From the NCBI RefSeq assembly GCF_904848585.1, contig NZ_CAJHCR010000003.1:62001-126000 (forward strand): 64,000 nt of DNA. The letters are read 5' to 3'. The notes below the pieces were generated by a model that made no database searches, was not told the DNA's origin, and saw only the letters and a list, made by a program, of their open reading frames with translations. Source of the DNA: Paraburkholderia kirstenboschensis (GTDB taxonomy: Bacteria; Pseudomonadota; Gammaproteobacteria; Burkholderiales; Burkholderiaceae). A program made the position numbers and the translations under genes. Below, piece after piece: positions 18,355-27,906 of this stretch; position 1 is the first letter of the stretch, and the number at the start of each line of letters is the position of its first letter.

Positions 18355-19248
18355 CTAACCCTTTGTGCGGCAATTGCTGTTCTGCAAATCGAGGACATTG
18401 CCGTTGTTGTACTTTGCAATGATGTTGGTGAAGACCTTCGGGTCGACCGTCGAGAAATAGCCGACCGGCTCCTTCTCGCTCGGTTGCGCCACCGAGTTGT
18501 ACTCGTTCATATCGAGCCGGCGCGGCGAGGCCTTCACTTTTTCGACCCACGCATCGAACTGCGCGGGAGTGACGGCGAGCGCGCGGAACTTCATGTCGGA
18601 AAACCCTTTGCCGCTGAAGTTCGCGGAGATGCCGGCGTAATCGCCCGCATGGTCGGCGATCAGATGAAGTTGCGTCTGCATGCCCGCCATTGCGTAGATC
18701 TGGCTCCCCAGTTGCGGGATGAAAAACGAATTCATCACGGAATCGGACGTGACCTTGAAGTCGACCGGCGTACCCACGGGGAACGCAAGCTGGTTGACCG
18801 AAGCAACGCCGAGTTCCGGATAGATGAAGAGCCACTTCCAGTCGAGCGCCACGACCTCGACCTTGATCGGCTTGACCGCCGATTCGATGGGTCGGTATGG
18901 GTCGAGTTCGTGCGTGGTGTTCCACGTCAGAATGCCGAGGAACAGAATGATGAGGGTGGGCACGGTCCACACCACCGTTTCGATCGCGGTGGAATGCGCC
19001 CACTTTGGTGCATAGGTCGCGCTACGATTGCTTGCACGATAACGCCAGGCAAACACGAGGATCATGACGATCACCGGCACGACGACGATCAGCATGGCCA
19101 TCGTCGCCGTACTGATCAGCGACTTTTCAGCCACACCCACGCTGCCCTTCGGATCGAGCACATCGAGATTGCTGCACCCCGCGAGACACGCGACGAGTCC
19201 AGCCCCCACGGGTATCAACACCCGTTCAATGGTCTTCTTATTCACCAT
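18355..19248 (-). CDS. cyoA: Cytochrome bo3 ubiquinol oxidase subunit II (lipoprotein)
   Basis: The 297-residue protein has a lipobox ([10 protein letters not shown]), two membrane helices and a periplasmic cupredoxin domain ([39 protein letters not shown]). The CuA ligands of cytochrome c oxidases are absent, as expected for a quinol oxidase. Its ATG at 19248 is preceded by AGGCAGAT. As first gene of the operon it sits downstream of an FNR/ANR-type box about 210 bp away. The C-terminus ends in a short hydrophilic tail. Confidence 0.95.
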   Translation of the reverse strand: MVNKKTIERVLIPVGAGLVACLAGCSNLDVLDPKGSVGVAEKSLISTATMAMLIVVVPVIVMILVFAWRYRASNRSATYAPKWAHSTAIETVVWTVPTLIILFLGILTWNTTHELDPYRPIESAVKPIKVEVVALDWKWLFIYPELGVASVNQLAFPVGTPVDFKVTSDSVMNSFFIPQLGSQIYAMAGMQTQLHLIADHAGDYAGISANFSGKGFSDMKFRALAVTPAQFDAWVEKVKASPRRLDMNEYNSVAQPSEKEPVGYFSTVDPKVFTNIIAKYNNGNVLDLQNSNCRTKG

Positions 19249-19728
19249 ATCTGCCTGATTTCCATGGACCGATCTGAAACGCTACAAAATGTTCTCGGCA
19301 TGAAGACCAGACCAATTACTTCATGCGCGGTCGAATTTTAAGAGCGCCCTCCGGCCGGGAGCATGATCTCGGACAAGCTAAATCAAACAATGTCGGCATC
19401 GGAATTCGACGTGCGTGCACATGCTCATCGGCGAGCAGTCGCGGGTGCCCGTATGTTTGATCTGCGTCAAGTGTTGTCCGCTCGCGGTGGCTCGATTAGC
19501 CGCCTCGTAAATCGCAAACACAGGAGGGGAAGACGGCCATGACGGCCTGACGGGCGCCGTATATTCAACGGCGTGATGGAGATATTGCAGATGGCGTCGC
19601 AGCAGGCCGCTGCACCGTGCCCCTATCTGTGCGCCGGCACCTGCCGCCGCTGCTTCAGGGCATGGGCCGAGCCTGGCGCGAAGAGCGTGCGGTGATGCTC
19701 CAACAATCGGACGATTGGCGAAGCCCGG
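19249..19728. other. Upstream region of cyoABCD
   Basis: 480 bp between cyoA and the 3' end of the LacI-family gene. It carries the FNR/ANR-type box and presumably the cyo promoter. A 39-codon frame at 19576-19695 (+) contains CPYLCAGTCRRC and a possible GGAG upstream of its second Met, but nothing else supports it as a gene. Confidence 0.5.
19457..19470. promoter_or_regulatory. FNR/ANR-type binding site upstream of cyo
   Basis: TTGATCTGCGTCAA matches the FNR/ANR consensus TTGAT-N4-ATCAA at nine of ten positions. It lies about 210 bp upstream of cyoA. No other gene starts nearby, so oxygen-dependent control of the bo3 oxidase is the natural reading. The distance suggests either a far upstream promoter or repression. 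Confidence 0.6.
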
Positions 19729-20796
19729 TCAGGTCGTTGCGCGCTCCACGATCTGGAAGCCCACGTCGGTCACTTTGTTTTGCTCTATGCCGGCCAGCCG
19801 GTCAAGCAGGCATCGCGCCGCGGTGAGCCCGATCCGTGTGCCGTCGACGTGCACCGAAGTAAGCTCGGGCGTCGTCTCGGTCGCAAACTCCAGATCGCCG
19901 AATCCGCAGATCGCCAGTTGCGACGGCACGCTCAGCCCCAATTGCCTGGCCGCGCTCAACGCTCCAATGGCGAGCAGGTCCGAGCCGCAAAAAACCGCAT
20001 CGATATCGGGCGACTGCTCGATCAGGCTTGGCAATGCTGTTTTACCGAGCGCGACCGAACTAGGCGGCGCGACGAGTACTTCTGCGATGTCGCGAATGCC
20101 CGCCTGCGCGAGCCGCTCGCAAAAACCGCCGCGGCGCGCGAGCGCGCGCTCGTCGTTTGCCGACACGAGCCCGGGCTTGCGCACGTTCCTTTGGAGGAAG
20201 TGCTCGGCCACCGCCACGCCGATCCGGTAATGCGAGAAGCCCACCAGCATGTCGATAGGCTGATCCGTCATGTCCCACGTTTCGACGATCGGAATGCCGA
20301 CGTTCGCAAGCCGCTCGCGTAAGGAGTCCGTGTGCGCGACGCCCGTCAACAGCACGCCTTCGGGCCGGCGGCTCAGCACTGCGTCGAGCAGCGCCTCTTC
20401 GCTCGAATCGTCGTAGCCGCTCAACGCGAGCAGCACCTGATAGCCCGCGCGCGACATGGTCTCGCTGAACACCTGGACCGTTTCCGAGAACAGCGAATGG
20501 GCGATAGTCGGCACGATCGCCGCAATCAGCCGCGAGCGCGACGACGACAAGCCGCCCGCAAGCCGGTTCGGCACATAGCCGAGCTTTTGCACGACCTGCC
20601 GCACGCGCTCGAGCGTTTCGGGCGCCACCGTCGCGGGACTGTTGAACACGCGCGATACCGTGATCGGCGAGACACCTGCTTGTGCCGCGACGTCGGTGAT
20701 GCGCAGGCCTTTCGGGCCGCCGCGCATGCGTCTGGCGGGCGCCGCCGCGTCGGGCAGATCGGCGTCGGCGGCAGCGGGCGGTTTCTGATTCGGCAT
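19729..20796 (-). CDS. LacI-family transcriptional regulator (GntR/sugar-acid type)
   Basis: A 355-residue regulator. After a 30-residue tail comes the LacI HTH (LRITDVAAQAGVSPITVSRV) and hinge helix (PNRLAGGLSSSRS). A periplasmic-binding-protein-like effector domain follows (IVPTIAHSLFSETVQVFSET, VFCGSDLLAIGALSAARQLG, CGFGDLEFATETTPELTSVH). It is the last gene of the minus-strand arm with IlvD, RraA-fold protein and permease. The twin palindromes ATGGTA-N4-TACCAT at the head of that arm look like gluconate-repressor-type LacI operators, so it is the likely repressor. The effector would be a sugar acid or its keto-deoxy product (inference). Confidence 0.9.
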   Translation of the reverse strand: MPNQKPPAAADADLPDAAAPARRMRGGPKGLRITDVAAQAGVSPITVSRVFNSPATVAPETLERVRQVVQKLGYVPNRLAGGLSSSRSRLIAAIVPTIAHSLFSETVQVFSETMSRAGYQVLLALSGYDDSSEEALLDAVLSRRPEGVLLTGVAHTDSLRERLANVGIPIVETWDMTDQPIDMLVGFSHYRIGVAVAEHFLQRNVRKPGLVSANDERALARRGGFCERLAQAGIRDIAEVLVAPPSSVALGKTALPSLIEQSPDIDAVFCGSDLLAIGALSAARQLGLSVPSQLAICGFGDLEFATETTPELTSVHVDGTRIGLTAARCLLDRLAGIEQNKVTDVGFQIVERATT

Positions 20797-20930
20797 GAGT
20801 GCTGACGGGAGGTTAATGGATCGCGCGCCGTATTCTAAACTGGGCTGAACCGCGCTGACTTTCGCTAGACCGCTGCAAGCCTCAGGCGGTTCAGCCAGAC
20901 GCGCCGCACATCAACGCGTGCCCGCACAAC

Positions 20931-22259
20931 CTACTCGGTCACCGGGACAGCATGTTGCGCCCCGCGAGCGCTTCTTTCGCGGCGCAAGATCAGCAACGTA
21001 ATGACGGCGAATACGAGCAGACAGGTCGCGGGAATCAGCATCGGCGCCTTTACGCTGCCCGTTGTCTGCCGGACCCACGGCACGAGATTCTGCGCGATGA
21101 AGCCGCCGATATTGCCTAGCGAATTGATCGCGGCGATGCCGGCCGCGGCTCGCGCGCCAAACAGGAATTTGGGCGGCAAGGTCCAGAAGCACGGAATCAG
21201 CAGATACATGCACGGCGCGCCAAAACACAGCGCGATGAAGCGCAACGTGTTGGTCGGCAGAAACACCGCGCTCAGAAAACAAACGACACCCAGCAGCGCC
21301 GAAACCAGCATCGCGATGATTGCGCGATTGCCCGCGCCGCGCAGCCTGGAAGGTAGCCACGCGAGCACGATGGTCGCCATCAGCCACGGAATGATGTTGA
21401 GCAGCCCGTTCGTCGTATTGCTCACGCCGAAGCCTTTGACCAGCGTCGGCAACCAGTAGCTCACGCCGTAGACGGAAATCGACAGCATCATGTAGTAGAG
21501 CGCCATGCCGATCACGCGCGGCTCGGTCAGTACGCTGAGCAGCGAGCCGTGCGTCGCGACGCCCGCCTTGATTTGCGCGCGTTCGGCGTCGAGCGTGCGC
21601 GCGAGCCACTGCTTCTCGTCGGCGGACAGAAACTTCGCTTCTTTCGGCGACGAGGGCAGCAGGAACAGCACGACGACCGTCAACAGAACCGACGGCAGCC
21701 CCGTGACGATGAACACCAGTTGCCAGCCATGCAGCCCTGCGAGCCCGCCCTTGTCGAGCAGCCAGCCGCAGATCGGCGCGCCGACCATATTGCCGAGACT
21801 GCTGCCCACCGTGAAATAACCGAGCATGCGCACGCGATGCCGCGCCGGAAACCACAGCGTGAGGTAATAGATCACACCAGGATATAAACCGGCTTCCGAT
21901 GCGCCGAGCAGAAACCGCAGCACGTAGAACATCGTGGCGTTCTGCGTGAAAGCGAGCAGTATCGTCACGACGCCCCATGTGAACATGATGCGCGCCATCC
22001 AGCGCGGCGCGCCGTATTTGTGCAGCATCACGTTGCTGGGCACTTCGAAAATCAGGTAGCCGATAAAGAACAGCGAAGCGCCGAGCCCATAGGCAACCTC
22101 GGAAAGTCCGAGGCTGCCGAGCATTTGCAGCTTGGCAAAGCTGATATTGGAGCGGTCGATATAAGCGACCAGATAAAGCAGCCCAAGCAGCGGCATCAAG
22201 CGCAGCGCAAGGCGGTTGATCAGGCGCGATTCGGCGATTGCCGGTGTCGTAGTGCTCAC
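20931..22259 (-). CDS. MFS transporter, anion:cation symporter (ACS) family
   Basis: This 442-residue, 12-helix permease starts with GTG at 22259 behind GGAGGAGACGCT. It has LLYLVAYIDRSNISFAK at helix one, the ACS signature, then GYLIFEVPSNVMLHKYGAP and FLLGASEAGLYPGVIYYLTL. ACS members import organic and sugar acids or aromatic acids with protons. It lies downstream of the dehydratase and RraA-fold genes and upstream of the LacI gene, so it probably imports the acid catabolised by this cluster. Confidence 0.9.
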   Translation of the reverse strand: MSTTTPAIAESRLINRLALRLMPLLGLLYLVAYIDRSNISFAKLQMLGSLGLSEVAYGLGASLFFIGYLIFEVPSNVMLHKYGAPRWMARIMFTWGVVTILLAFTQNATMFYVLRFLLGASEAGLYPGVIYYLTLWFPARHRVRMLGYFTVGSSLGNMVGAPICGWLLDKGGLAGLHGWQLVFIVTGLPSVLLTVVVLFLLPSSPKEAKFLSADEKQWLARTLDAERAQIKAGVATHGSLLSVLTEPRVIGMALYYMMLSISVYGVSYWLPTLVKGFGVSNTTNGLLNIIPWLMATIVLAWLPSRLRGAGNRAIIAMLVSALLGVVCFLSAVFLPTNTLRFIALCFGAPCMYLLIPCFWTLPPKFLFGARAAAGIAAINSLGNIGGFIAQNLVPWVRQTTGSVKAPMLIPATCLLVFAVITLLILRRERSARGAQHAVPVTE

Positions 22260-22348
22260 AGCGTCTCCTCCGGCCGCGTTCTATGCGCGGACCTGTGTCC
22301 TGCGATGGATCGAGCGTGAATTGATGTGTATTCAGGCGTCGCGGCGGC

Positions 22349-23083
22349 TCATTGCTGTTGTGCGCGCCATTGCGCATAAGCGGCCATCGTCTCCTCGTTC
22401 GGCGGATAAGTGCCGCGCAACGGCCGGCCTTCGTCGATCCGTTGGGCGATGAACGCCTCGAGCTGTTCCTGCTCGGCGGCATCGCGCGCGACATCGGCTG
22501 CCATCTCGCGCGGCACGATGACGACGCCGTCCACATCCGCGACGACAATATCGCCCGGATAAACCGGCACACCGCCGCAGGCAATCGGCACATTCATATC
22601 GACCGCATGATGTTTCGCGAGATTCAGCGGCGCGCTCGCGCCCGCGCACCAGATCGGCAAGCCCAATGCGGCGATGGTCCCGCTATCGCGCACCGGCCCG
22701 TCCGACACCATGCCCGCGACGCCACGCTTAGCGAGGCGCAGCGCGAGAATCGATCCCACCGACGCCACCGAACGCTCGCCGCGGCAGTCCTGCACAAGCA
22801 CACTGCCGACAGGCGCGGTTTCGACTGCCTTGCGTTGCGGATGGTCCGGGTCCTGGAACACGCCGACGTGATCGAGGTCTTCGCGCGCCGGAATATTGCG
22901 CAGCGTGAACGCCGGACCCACCAGATTCGGCGTGCCCGGTGCCAGTTTGGCGAGAGGCGCGACGCCTTGCAAAAACACATTGCGCAAGCCGCGCTTGAAG
23001 AGTTGCGTGGTCAACGTGGCCGTGCTCACGTGCCTCAGTTGTTCGAGCGTCGCTTCGCTCACGACGATTTCGGATGCGGTCAT
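22349..23083 (-). CDS. RraA/HMG-aldolase fold protein
   Basis: This 244-residue protein carries the fold signature GPAFTLRN, GSVLVQDCRGERSVASVGSI and SDGPVRDSGTIAALGLPIW, then VYPGDIVVADVDGVVIVP. The Arg-Asp pair in GPVRD, essential in HMG/CHA aldolases, is present, so it could be an aldolase rather than an RNase E regulator. It sits between an IlvD/Edd dehydratase and an ACS permease, where a pyruvate-forming aldolase acting on a 2-keto-3-deoxy acid would make sense (inference). It is the second RraA-fold gene in this divergon; the other is the CHA aldolase at 27029. Confidence 0.82.
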   Translation of the reverse strand: MTASEIVVSEATLEQLRHVSTATLTTQLFKRGLRNVFLQGVAPLAKLAPGTPNLVGPAFTLRNIPAREDLDHVGVFQDPDHPQRKAVETAPVGSVLVQDCRGERSVASVGSILALRLAKRGVAGMVSDGPVRDSGTIAALGLPIWCAGASAPLNLAKHHAVDMNVPIACGGVPVYPGDIVVADVDGVVIVPREMAADVARDAAEQEQLEAFIAQRIDEGRPLRGTYPPNEETMAAYAQWRAQQQ

Positions 23084-23101
23084 TCAGGGGCTCCGGTTTG
23101 A

Positions 23102-24892
23102 TTAATGGATTTCAGGTTCGCTGCTCGTTGCGCCCGGTGCGTCGTGTGTGACCGGCACGCTTTGCGCGGCCGCTGTTTTCACCGGCTCTTCGAGGAAGTC
23201 GAAGTCGCAGCCCTTATTCGCCTGCAATACGTGCAATTGATGCATCACGCCGAAACCGCGTTCGAACGGAAGCTTCGGCGGCTGCCATGCGGCCTTGCGC
23301 GCGCTCAGCTCTTCGTCGCTCACTTCCAGATGCAGACGTCGCGCGGCTACATCGAGTTCGATCATGTCGCCGTCCTTCACGAGAGCAAGCGGGCCGCCGA
23401 CGAACGACTCCGGCGCCACATGCAGCACACACGCGCCGTAACTCGTGCCGCTCATGCGCGCGTCGGAGATACGCACCATGTCGCGCACGCCCTGCTTCAA
23501 CAGCTTCTGTGGGATCGGCAGTTGGCCCCATTCGGGCATGCCGGGCGCGCCGACAGGACCCGCGTGCTGGAGCACGATCACCGAGTCGGCGGTGACGTCC
23601 AGCTCCTCCATGTCGATGCGCGCCGCCATATCCGCGTAGTCCTTGAACACCACGGCGCGGCCGCGATGCTTGAGCAGATGCGCTTCCATTGCCGCCGGCT
23701 TGATGACGGCGCCGTCCGGTGCGAGATTGCCGGTCAGCACCGCGAGGCCGTCGCTCGCCACGACCGGATTGCTGCGCTTGCGGATCACATCGTCGTTGAA
23801 AATTTCGGCACCCGCGATGTTCTCGCCGAGGGTCGAACCGTTGACTGTCATCTGCGAGCCGTCGATCAGATCGCCGAGTTCCAGCAGCAGCGCGCGCAGA
23901 CCGCCGGCATAGAAAAAGTCTTCCATCAGATACTGACCCGACGGACGCAGATTGCCGATCACCGGCGTGATACGCGAAAGTTCGTCGAAGCGTGCGGTCG
24001 TCAGGTCGATGCCGGCGCGGCGCGCCACCGCCACGAGATGCACGATCGCATTGGTCGAGCCCGACATGGCCAGCACGGTGGTCACGGCGTTATCGAATGA
24101 TTTCGCGGTGAGAATGTCCGACGGCTTCACATCGGTCCACACCATCTCGACGATGCGCTGGCCAGTCAGCGACGCGAACTGCGCATGCCGCGAATCGACC
24201 GCGGGAATCGACGAAAAGCCGGGCAGCGTGAGGCCGAGTGCTTCAGCGGCGCTCGTCATGGTCGACGCGGTGCCCATTGTCATGCAATGGCCAGGCGAGC
24301 GTGCGATGCCGCTCTCAATGCCCTTCCACTCGTCTTCCGTGATCTTGCCCGCGCGCAATTCGGCCCAGTACTTCCACGTGTCCGACCCGCTGCCGAGCGT
24401 GCGGCCATTCCAGTTGCCGCGCAGCATCGGGCCGGCGGGCAGAAAGATCGACGGCAGGTTCATGCTGATCGCGCCCATCAACAGGCCGGGCGTGGTCTTG
24501 TCGCAGCCGCCCATCAGCACGCAGCCGTCGAACGGGTACGACTTCAGGATTTCCTCGGTCTCCATCGCGAGGAAGTTGCGGTACAGCATCGTGGTCGGTT
24601 TCTGGAACGGTTCGGCGAGCGTCATCACCGGCATCTCGACTGGGAAGCCGCCGGCCTGCCAGATGCCACGCTTGACCTCCTCCACGCGCTGCTTGAAATG
24701 CGTGTGACACGAGTTGATCTCGCTCCACGTGTTGACGACGGCGATCACCGGCTTGCCCATGTAATCGGACGCGTGATAGCCCATTTGCGCGGTGCGCGAC
24801 CGATGGCCGAATGAGCGAAGGTCGTTGACGCCATACCAGCGATAGCTGCGCAGCTGTTCCGAGGTTTTGCGGTTCGACACTGATGTCTCCAT
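23102..24892 (-). CDS. IlvD/Edd-family dehydratase (aldonic-acid dehydratase type)
   Basis: This is a 596-residue dehydratase of the [2Fe-2S] IlvD/Edd family. Cluster cysteines appear in [26 protein letters not shown] and [14 protein letters not shown]. The catalytic serine region [17 protein letters not shown] is intact. The length and [18 protein letters not shown] near the N-terminus fit the sugar-acid branch (L-arabonate/D-xylonate/gluconate dehydratases) rather than the branched-chain amino acid enzyme. These convert aldonic acids to 2-keto-3-deoxy acids. The ATG at 24892 is inside the first of two operator palindromes. It is the first gene of an arm with an RraA-fold protein, permease and LacI regulator. 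Confidence 0.88.
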   Translation of the reverse strand: METSVSNRKTSEQLRSYRWYGVNDLRSFGHRSRTAQMGYHASDYMGKPVIAVVNTWSEINSCHTHFKQRVEEVKRGIWQAGGFPVEMPVMTLAEPFQKPTTMLYRNFLAMETEEILKSYPFDGCVLMGGCDKTTPGLLMGAISMNLPSIFLPAGPMLRGNWNGRTLGSGSDTWKYWAELRAGKITEDEWKGIESGIARSPGHCMTMGTASTMTSAAEALGLTLPGFSSIPAVDSRHAQFASLTGQRIVEMVWTDVKPSDILTAKSFDNAVTTVLAMSGSTNAIVHLVAVARRAGIDLTTARFDELSRITPVIGNLRPSGQYLMEDFFYAGGLRALLLELGDLIDGSQMTVNGSTLGENIAGAEIFNDDVIRKRSNPVVASDGLAVLTGNLAPDGAVIKPAAMEAHLLKHRGRAVVFKDYADMAARIDMEELDVTADSVIVLQHAGPVGAPGMPEWGQLPIPQKLLKQGVRDMVRISDARMSGTSYGACVLHVAPESFVGGPLALVKDGDMIELDVAARRLHLEVSDEELSARKAAWQPPKLPFERGFGVMHQLHVLQANKGCDFDFLEEPVKTAAAQSVPVTHDAPGATSSEPEIH

Positions 24893-24906
24893 GGTATCGC
24901 TACCAT
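24891..24906. promoter_or_regulatory. LacI-type operator, copy 1 (overlaps dehydratase start)
   Basis: ATGGTATCGCTACCAT has perfect 6-bp arms around TCGC. It is the exact reverse complement of the second copy at 24953-24968. It overlaps the start codon of the dehydratase gene. The shape matches operators of gluconate-type LacI regulators, and such a regulator is encoded in the same arm. Confidence 0.7.
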
Positions 24907-24952
24907 CGCGCCGCACGGCTTGCCGACGGACAGAGCTTTTCGGGATGAATGC

Positions 24953-24968
24953 GATGGTAGCGATACCA
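24953..24968. promoter_or_regulatory. LacI-type operator, copy 2
   Basis: ATGGTAGCGATACCAT, inverted relative to copy 1. The two copies are 62 bp apart, close to six helical turns. This would let a tetrameric repressor loop the DNA across the dehydratase promoter and possibly affect the divergent IclR arm. Confidence 0.7.
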
Positions 24969-25068
24969 TCATCCGCTGTCGCTCCGGGATATCACTGACA
25001 CGACCCTCAGTTGCGCGATTGACGGAGCAAAGCGATCGGAATAGCATTGTTCCATCTAATGAGTATCC

Positions 25069-25085
25069 GTTCTATTTGATAGAAC
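25069..25085. promoter_or_regulatory. Palindrome upstream of IclR gene, likely IclR operator
   Basis: GTTCTATTTGATAGAAC has perfect 7-bp arms with a 3-bp centre. It ends 17 bp before the IclR start codon and just before the ribosome-binding site GGAG. IclR-family proteins bind such AT-centred palindromes and usually autoregulate, so this is the probable site. Confidence 0.6.
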
Positions 25086-25102
25086 TAACTGGAGACGGTG
25101 AT

Positions 25103-25948
25103 ATGCCCCGCAACAGCGAAACCGTGCGCGCGCCGCAAGGCGTCACGGCCAGTGGAATCGACGTTCTGGATCGTGCGGCGTCGATACTCTTCGCCTTTCG
25201 CCGCGACGACGAACCGCTCACGCTCACCCAGCTATCGGAGCGCACGGGGCTCTACAAGAGCACGCTCTCGCGGCTCGCGCAGGCGCTTTGTCACCACCAG
25301 CTTCTGATTCGCCGCGACGACGGACGCTTCTGGATCGGCTCGGCGGCAATGCATCTAAGCGCCGTCTACGAAGCCGGCTTCGATCTGCGCGACGTCCTGC
25401 TGCCCGCCATGAAGGAACTCAGCGCGGAGACCGGCGAGGCAGTTTCGTTTCATGTGCGCGAGCGCGATCACCGCGTGTGCCTGTACCGCATCGCATCGCG
25501 CCATTCGATTCGCGCGGAAGTGCAGCAGGGCGACACTCAGCCGCTCGAACGCGGCGCGGGCGGACGCGTGCTGCTCGCGTTTGCGGGCGAACCGGGCGAG
25601 CCGTACGAGACGGTCCGCTCGCGCTACGTCTATCTGTCGATGGGCGAACGCGACCGCGAAACGTCAGGCATCTCGGCCCCTGTGTTCCGCGTCGGTCAGG
25701 AACTGGTGGGCGCGCTTGGCATCGTCGGACCGTCCGCGCGCATGGGCATGGAGGAAATGGAGCGCTACCGCCCGCGCCTGCTGGAATTCGCGGCGCGCGT
25801 GACGAAGGCGCTAGGCGGCGACCCGGAGCCCCTGCTCGAAGCGGCGTCTGTCGACGCGGCGCCTGCAGACGCGCGACGTGAGCATCATCCATCGAACGAC
25901 GGGCATCCCGACGCCTCGGGACAAGCGCAGGCCAACGAGAATGCTTGA
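25103..25948 (+). CDS. IclR-family transcriptional regulator
   Basis: The 281-residue regulator starts at ATG 25103 after GGAGACGGTGAT. The winged HTH (LTLTQLSERTGLYKSTLSRL) is followed by an IclR effector domain (GEAVSFHVRERDHRVCLYRI, GAGGRVLLAFAG, TSGISAPVFRVGQELVGALG). It heads the plus-strand arm with 4-oxalomesaconate hydratase and CHA aldolase. IclR proteins commonly control aromatic-acid pathways of this kind, so it should respond to a pathway acid. The last 40 residues are low-complexity and likely disordered. Confidence 0.92.
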   Translation: MPRNSETVRAPQGVTASGIDVLDRAASILFAFRRDDEPLTLTQLSERTGLYKSTLSRLAQALCHHQLLIRRDDGRFWIGSAAMHLSAVYEAGFDLRDVLLPAMKELSAETGEAVSFHVRERDHRVCLYRIASRHSIRAEVQQGDTQPLERGAGGRVLLAFAGEPGEPYETVRSRYVYLSMGERDRETSGISAPVFRVGQELVGALGIVGPSARMGMEEMERYRPRLLEFAARVTKALGGDPEPLLEAASVDAAPADARREHHPSNDGHPDASGQAQANENA

Positions 25949-26000
25949 GTGGTCACGCCAAAAGATCTCGTCATAGCGCATTTCAATTCGGAGTACATAG

Positions 26001-27026
26001 ATGATCATCGACATTCACGGTCATTACACGACCGCGCCCAAAGCGCTGGAAGCATGGCGTAACCGCCAGATCGCCGCGCTGGACAACCCAACCGACGCGC
26101 CCAAACCGTCCGAACTGCGGATCAGCGACGACGAGTTGCGCGAGTCGATTGAAACGAACCAGTTGCGCCTGATGCGCGAACGCGGGCTCGACCTCACCGT
26201 GTTCAGCCCGCGCGCCAGTTTCATGGCGCATCACATCGGCAACTTCGACGTGTCGAGCACGTGGGCCGCGATCTGCAACGAGCTGTGCTATCGCGTGAGC
26301 CAGTTGTTCCCCGAGAATTTCATTCCCGCCGCGATGCTGCCGCAGAGCCCCGGCGTGGACGTGGCCACCTGTATTCCCGAACTCGTGAAGTGCGTCGAGC
26401 AGTACGGCAATGTCGCGATCAATCTGAATCCCGATCCGTCGGGCGGCCACTGGACGAGCCCGCCGCTCTCCGACCGCTACTGGTATCCGATCTACGAGAA
26501 GATGGTCGAATACGACATCCCGGCGATGGTCCACGTGAGCACGAGCTGCAACGCGTGCTTTCACACCACGGGCGCGCACTACCTGAACGCGGACACCACT
26601 GCTTTCATGCAGTGCCTCACGTCCGACCTGTTCCACGATTTCCCGACGTTGCGTTTCGTGATTCCCCACGGCGGCGGCGCGGTGCCGTATCACTGGGGAC
26701 GCTTTCGCGGCCTCGCGCAGGAAATGAAGAAGCCGCTGCTCGAAGAGCATCTGCTCAAGAATATTTTCTTCGACACCTGCGTGTATCACCAGCCGGGCAT
26801 CGACCTGCTCACGAACGTGATTCCCGTCGACAACATTCTGTTCGCGAGCGAGATGATAGGCGCGGTGCGCGGCATCGACCCGCAAACGGGCCACTACTTC
26901 GACGATACGAAGCGCTACGTCGAGGCAGCGGCCATGAATCCGGAACAGCGCTACCAGATCTACGAAGGCAACGCGCGGCGAGTATATCCGCGCCTCGATG
27001 CCGCACTCAAAGCACAAGGACGTTGA
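26001..27026 (+). CDS. ligJ: 4-oxalomesaconate hydratase (amidohydrolase superfamily)
   Basis: This 341-residue amidohydrolase-fold enzyme begins [20 protein letters not shown], where the HxH metal motif sits at the first strand. It continues with [30 protein letters not shown] and [20 protein letters not shown]. Together these are diagnostic for LigJ-type hydratases rather than decarboxylases. It adds water to 4-oxalomesaconate to give 4-carboxy-4-hydroxy-2-oxoadipate in the protocatechuate 4,5-cleavage and gallate routes. A GGAG precedes the ATG, and the aldolase gene starts two bases after its stop. No ring-cleavage dioxygenase, GalD isomerase or LigI is in the window. Confidence 0.9.
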   Translation: MIIDIHGHYTTAPKALEAWRNRQIAALDNPTDAPKPSELRISDDELRESIETNQLRLMRERGLDLTVFSPRASFMAHHIGNFDVSSTWAAICNELCYRVSQLFPENFIPAAMLPQSPGVDVATCIPELVKCVEQYGNVAINLNPDPSGGHWTSPPLSDRYWYPIYEKMVEYDIPAMVHVSTSCNACFHTTGAHYLNADTTAFMQCLTSDLFHDFPTLRFVIPHGGGAVPYHWGRFRGLAQEMKKPLLEEHLLKNIFFDTCVYHQPGIDLLTNVIPVDNILFASEMIGAVRGIDPQTGHYFDDTKRYVEAAAMNPEQRYQIYEGNARRVYPRLDAALKAQGR

Positions 27027-27028
27027 AC

Positions 27029-27712
27029 ATGTACGAACTCGGAGTGGTTTATCGCAACATCGCGCGCGCGGACAGCCGCGTCGCGGACGGCCTGGGCGCT
27101 CTCGGCAGCGCGACCGTTCACGAAGCCATGGGACGCGTGGGCCTGATGAAGCCGTACATGCGCCCGATCTATGCAGGTGCGCCGGTGAGCGGCACAGCCG
27201 TCACGGTGCTGCTGCATCCCGGCGACAACTGGATGATGCACGTTGCAGCCGAGCAGATTCAGCCCGGCGACATCGTAGTGGCAGCCGTCACCGCCGACTG
27301 CACCGACGGCTATTTCGGCGACCTTCTTGCAACGAGCTTCAAGGCGCGCGGCGCACGGGCGCTGATCATCGACGCGGGCGTGCGCGACGTGAGCGTGCTT
27401 GCCGAAATGGGCTTTCCGGTGTGGAGCAAGGCTATCTCGGCGAAGGGCACCATCAAGGCGACGCTCGGCTCGGTGAATATTCCGGTGATCTGCGCGGGCG
27501 CGCTCGTCACACCGGGCGACGTGATCGTCGCCGATCAGGACGGCGTGGTCGTGGTGCCGTCGGCGAAAGCACAGGACACGCTCGACAAAGCCACCGCACG
27601 CGAGGCAAACGAAGGGCAGAAGCGTGAGAAGCTTGCCTCGGGCGTGCTCGGCCTCGACATGTACCAGATGCGCGAGCCGTTGAAGCAGTTGGGTCTTCGC
27701 TACGCCGACTGA
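27029..27712 (+). CDS. ligK: 4-carboxy-4-hydroxy-2-oxoadipate aldolase (RraA fold)
   Basis: This 227-residue member of the class II HMG/CHA aldolase family carries [36 protein letters not shown] and [19 protein letters not shown] with the catalytic Arg-Asp pair. [18 protein letters not shown] follows. It splits CHA into pyruvate and oxaloacetate using a divalent metal. It is placed directly after ligJ, which produces its substrate. A GC hairpin follows the gene. Confidence 0.92.
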   Translation: MYELGVVYRNIARADSRVADGLGALGSATVHEAMGRVGLMKPYMRPIYAGAPVSGTAVTVLLHPGDNWMMHVAAEQIQPGDIVVAAVTADCTDGYFGDLLATSFKARGARALIIDAGVRDVSVLAEMGFPVWSKAISAKGTIKATLGSVNIPVICAGALVTPGDVIVADQDGVVVVPSAKAQDTLDKATAREANEGQKREKLASGVLGLDMYQMREPLKQLGLRYAD

Positions 27713-27718
27713 GTGCGA

Positions 27719-27741
27719 CGTTGGGCTTTTCCGGCCCAACG
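27719..27741 (+). terminator. Hairpin after the CHA aldolase gene
   Basis: CGTTGGGC (27719-27726) pairs with GCCCAACG (27734-27741) around a TTTTCCG loop. There is no downstream T-run, so it may be a 3'-end stabiliser or weak terminator before the dehydrogenase gene. Confidence 0.4.
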
Positions 27742-27906
27742 CGGCGCGCGAGCGGTGAATTCCCGCTCTCACGCTTGCTCACGCCGAACATTGCGCACAG
27801 GCTGTTTTACGCGTTCGTCTGCAGTGACAGCCTGCCTGTCCTGTTCGTGCCGCTGCTGGCGGCTTCGCGCTCGTGAGAATCGCGAGGCCCTTTCCGGAGT
27901 TCCTGC

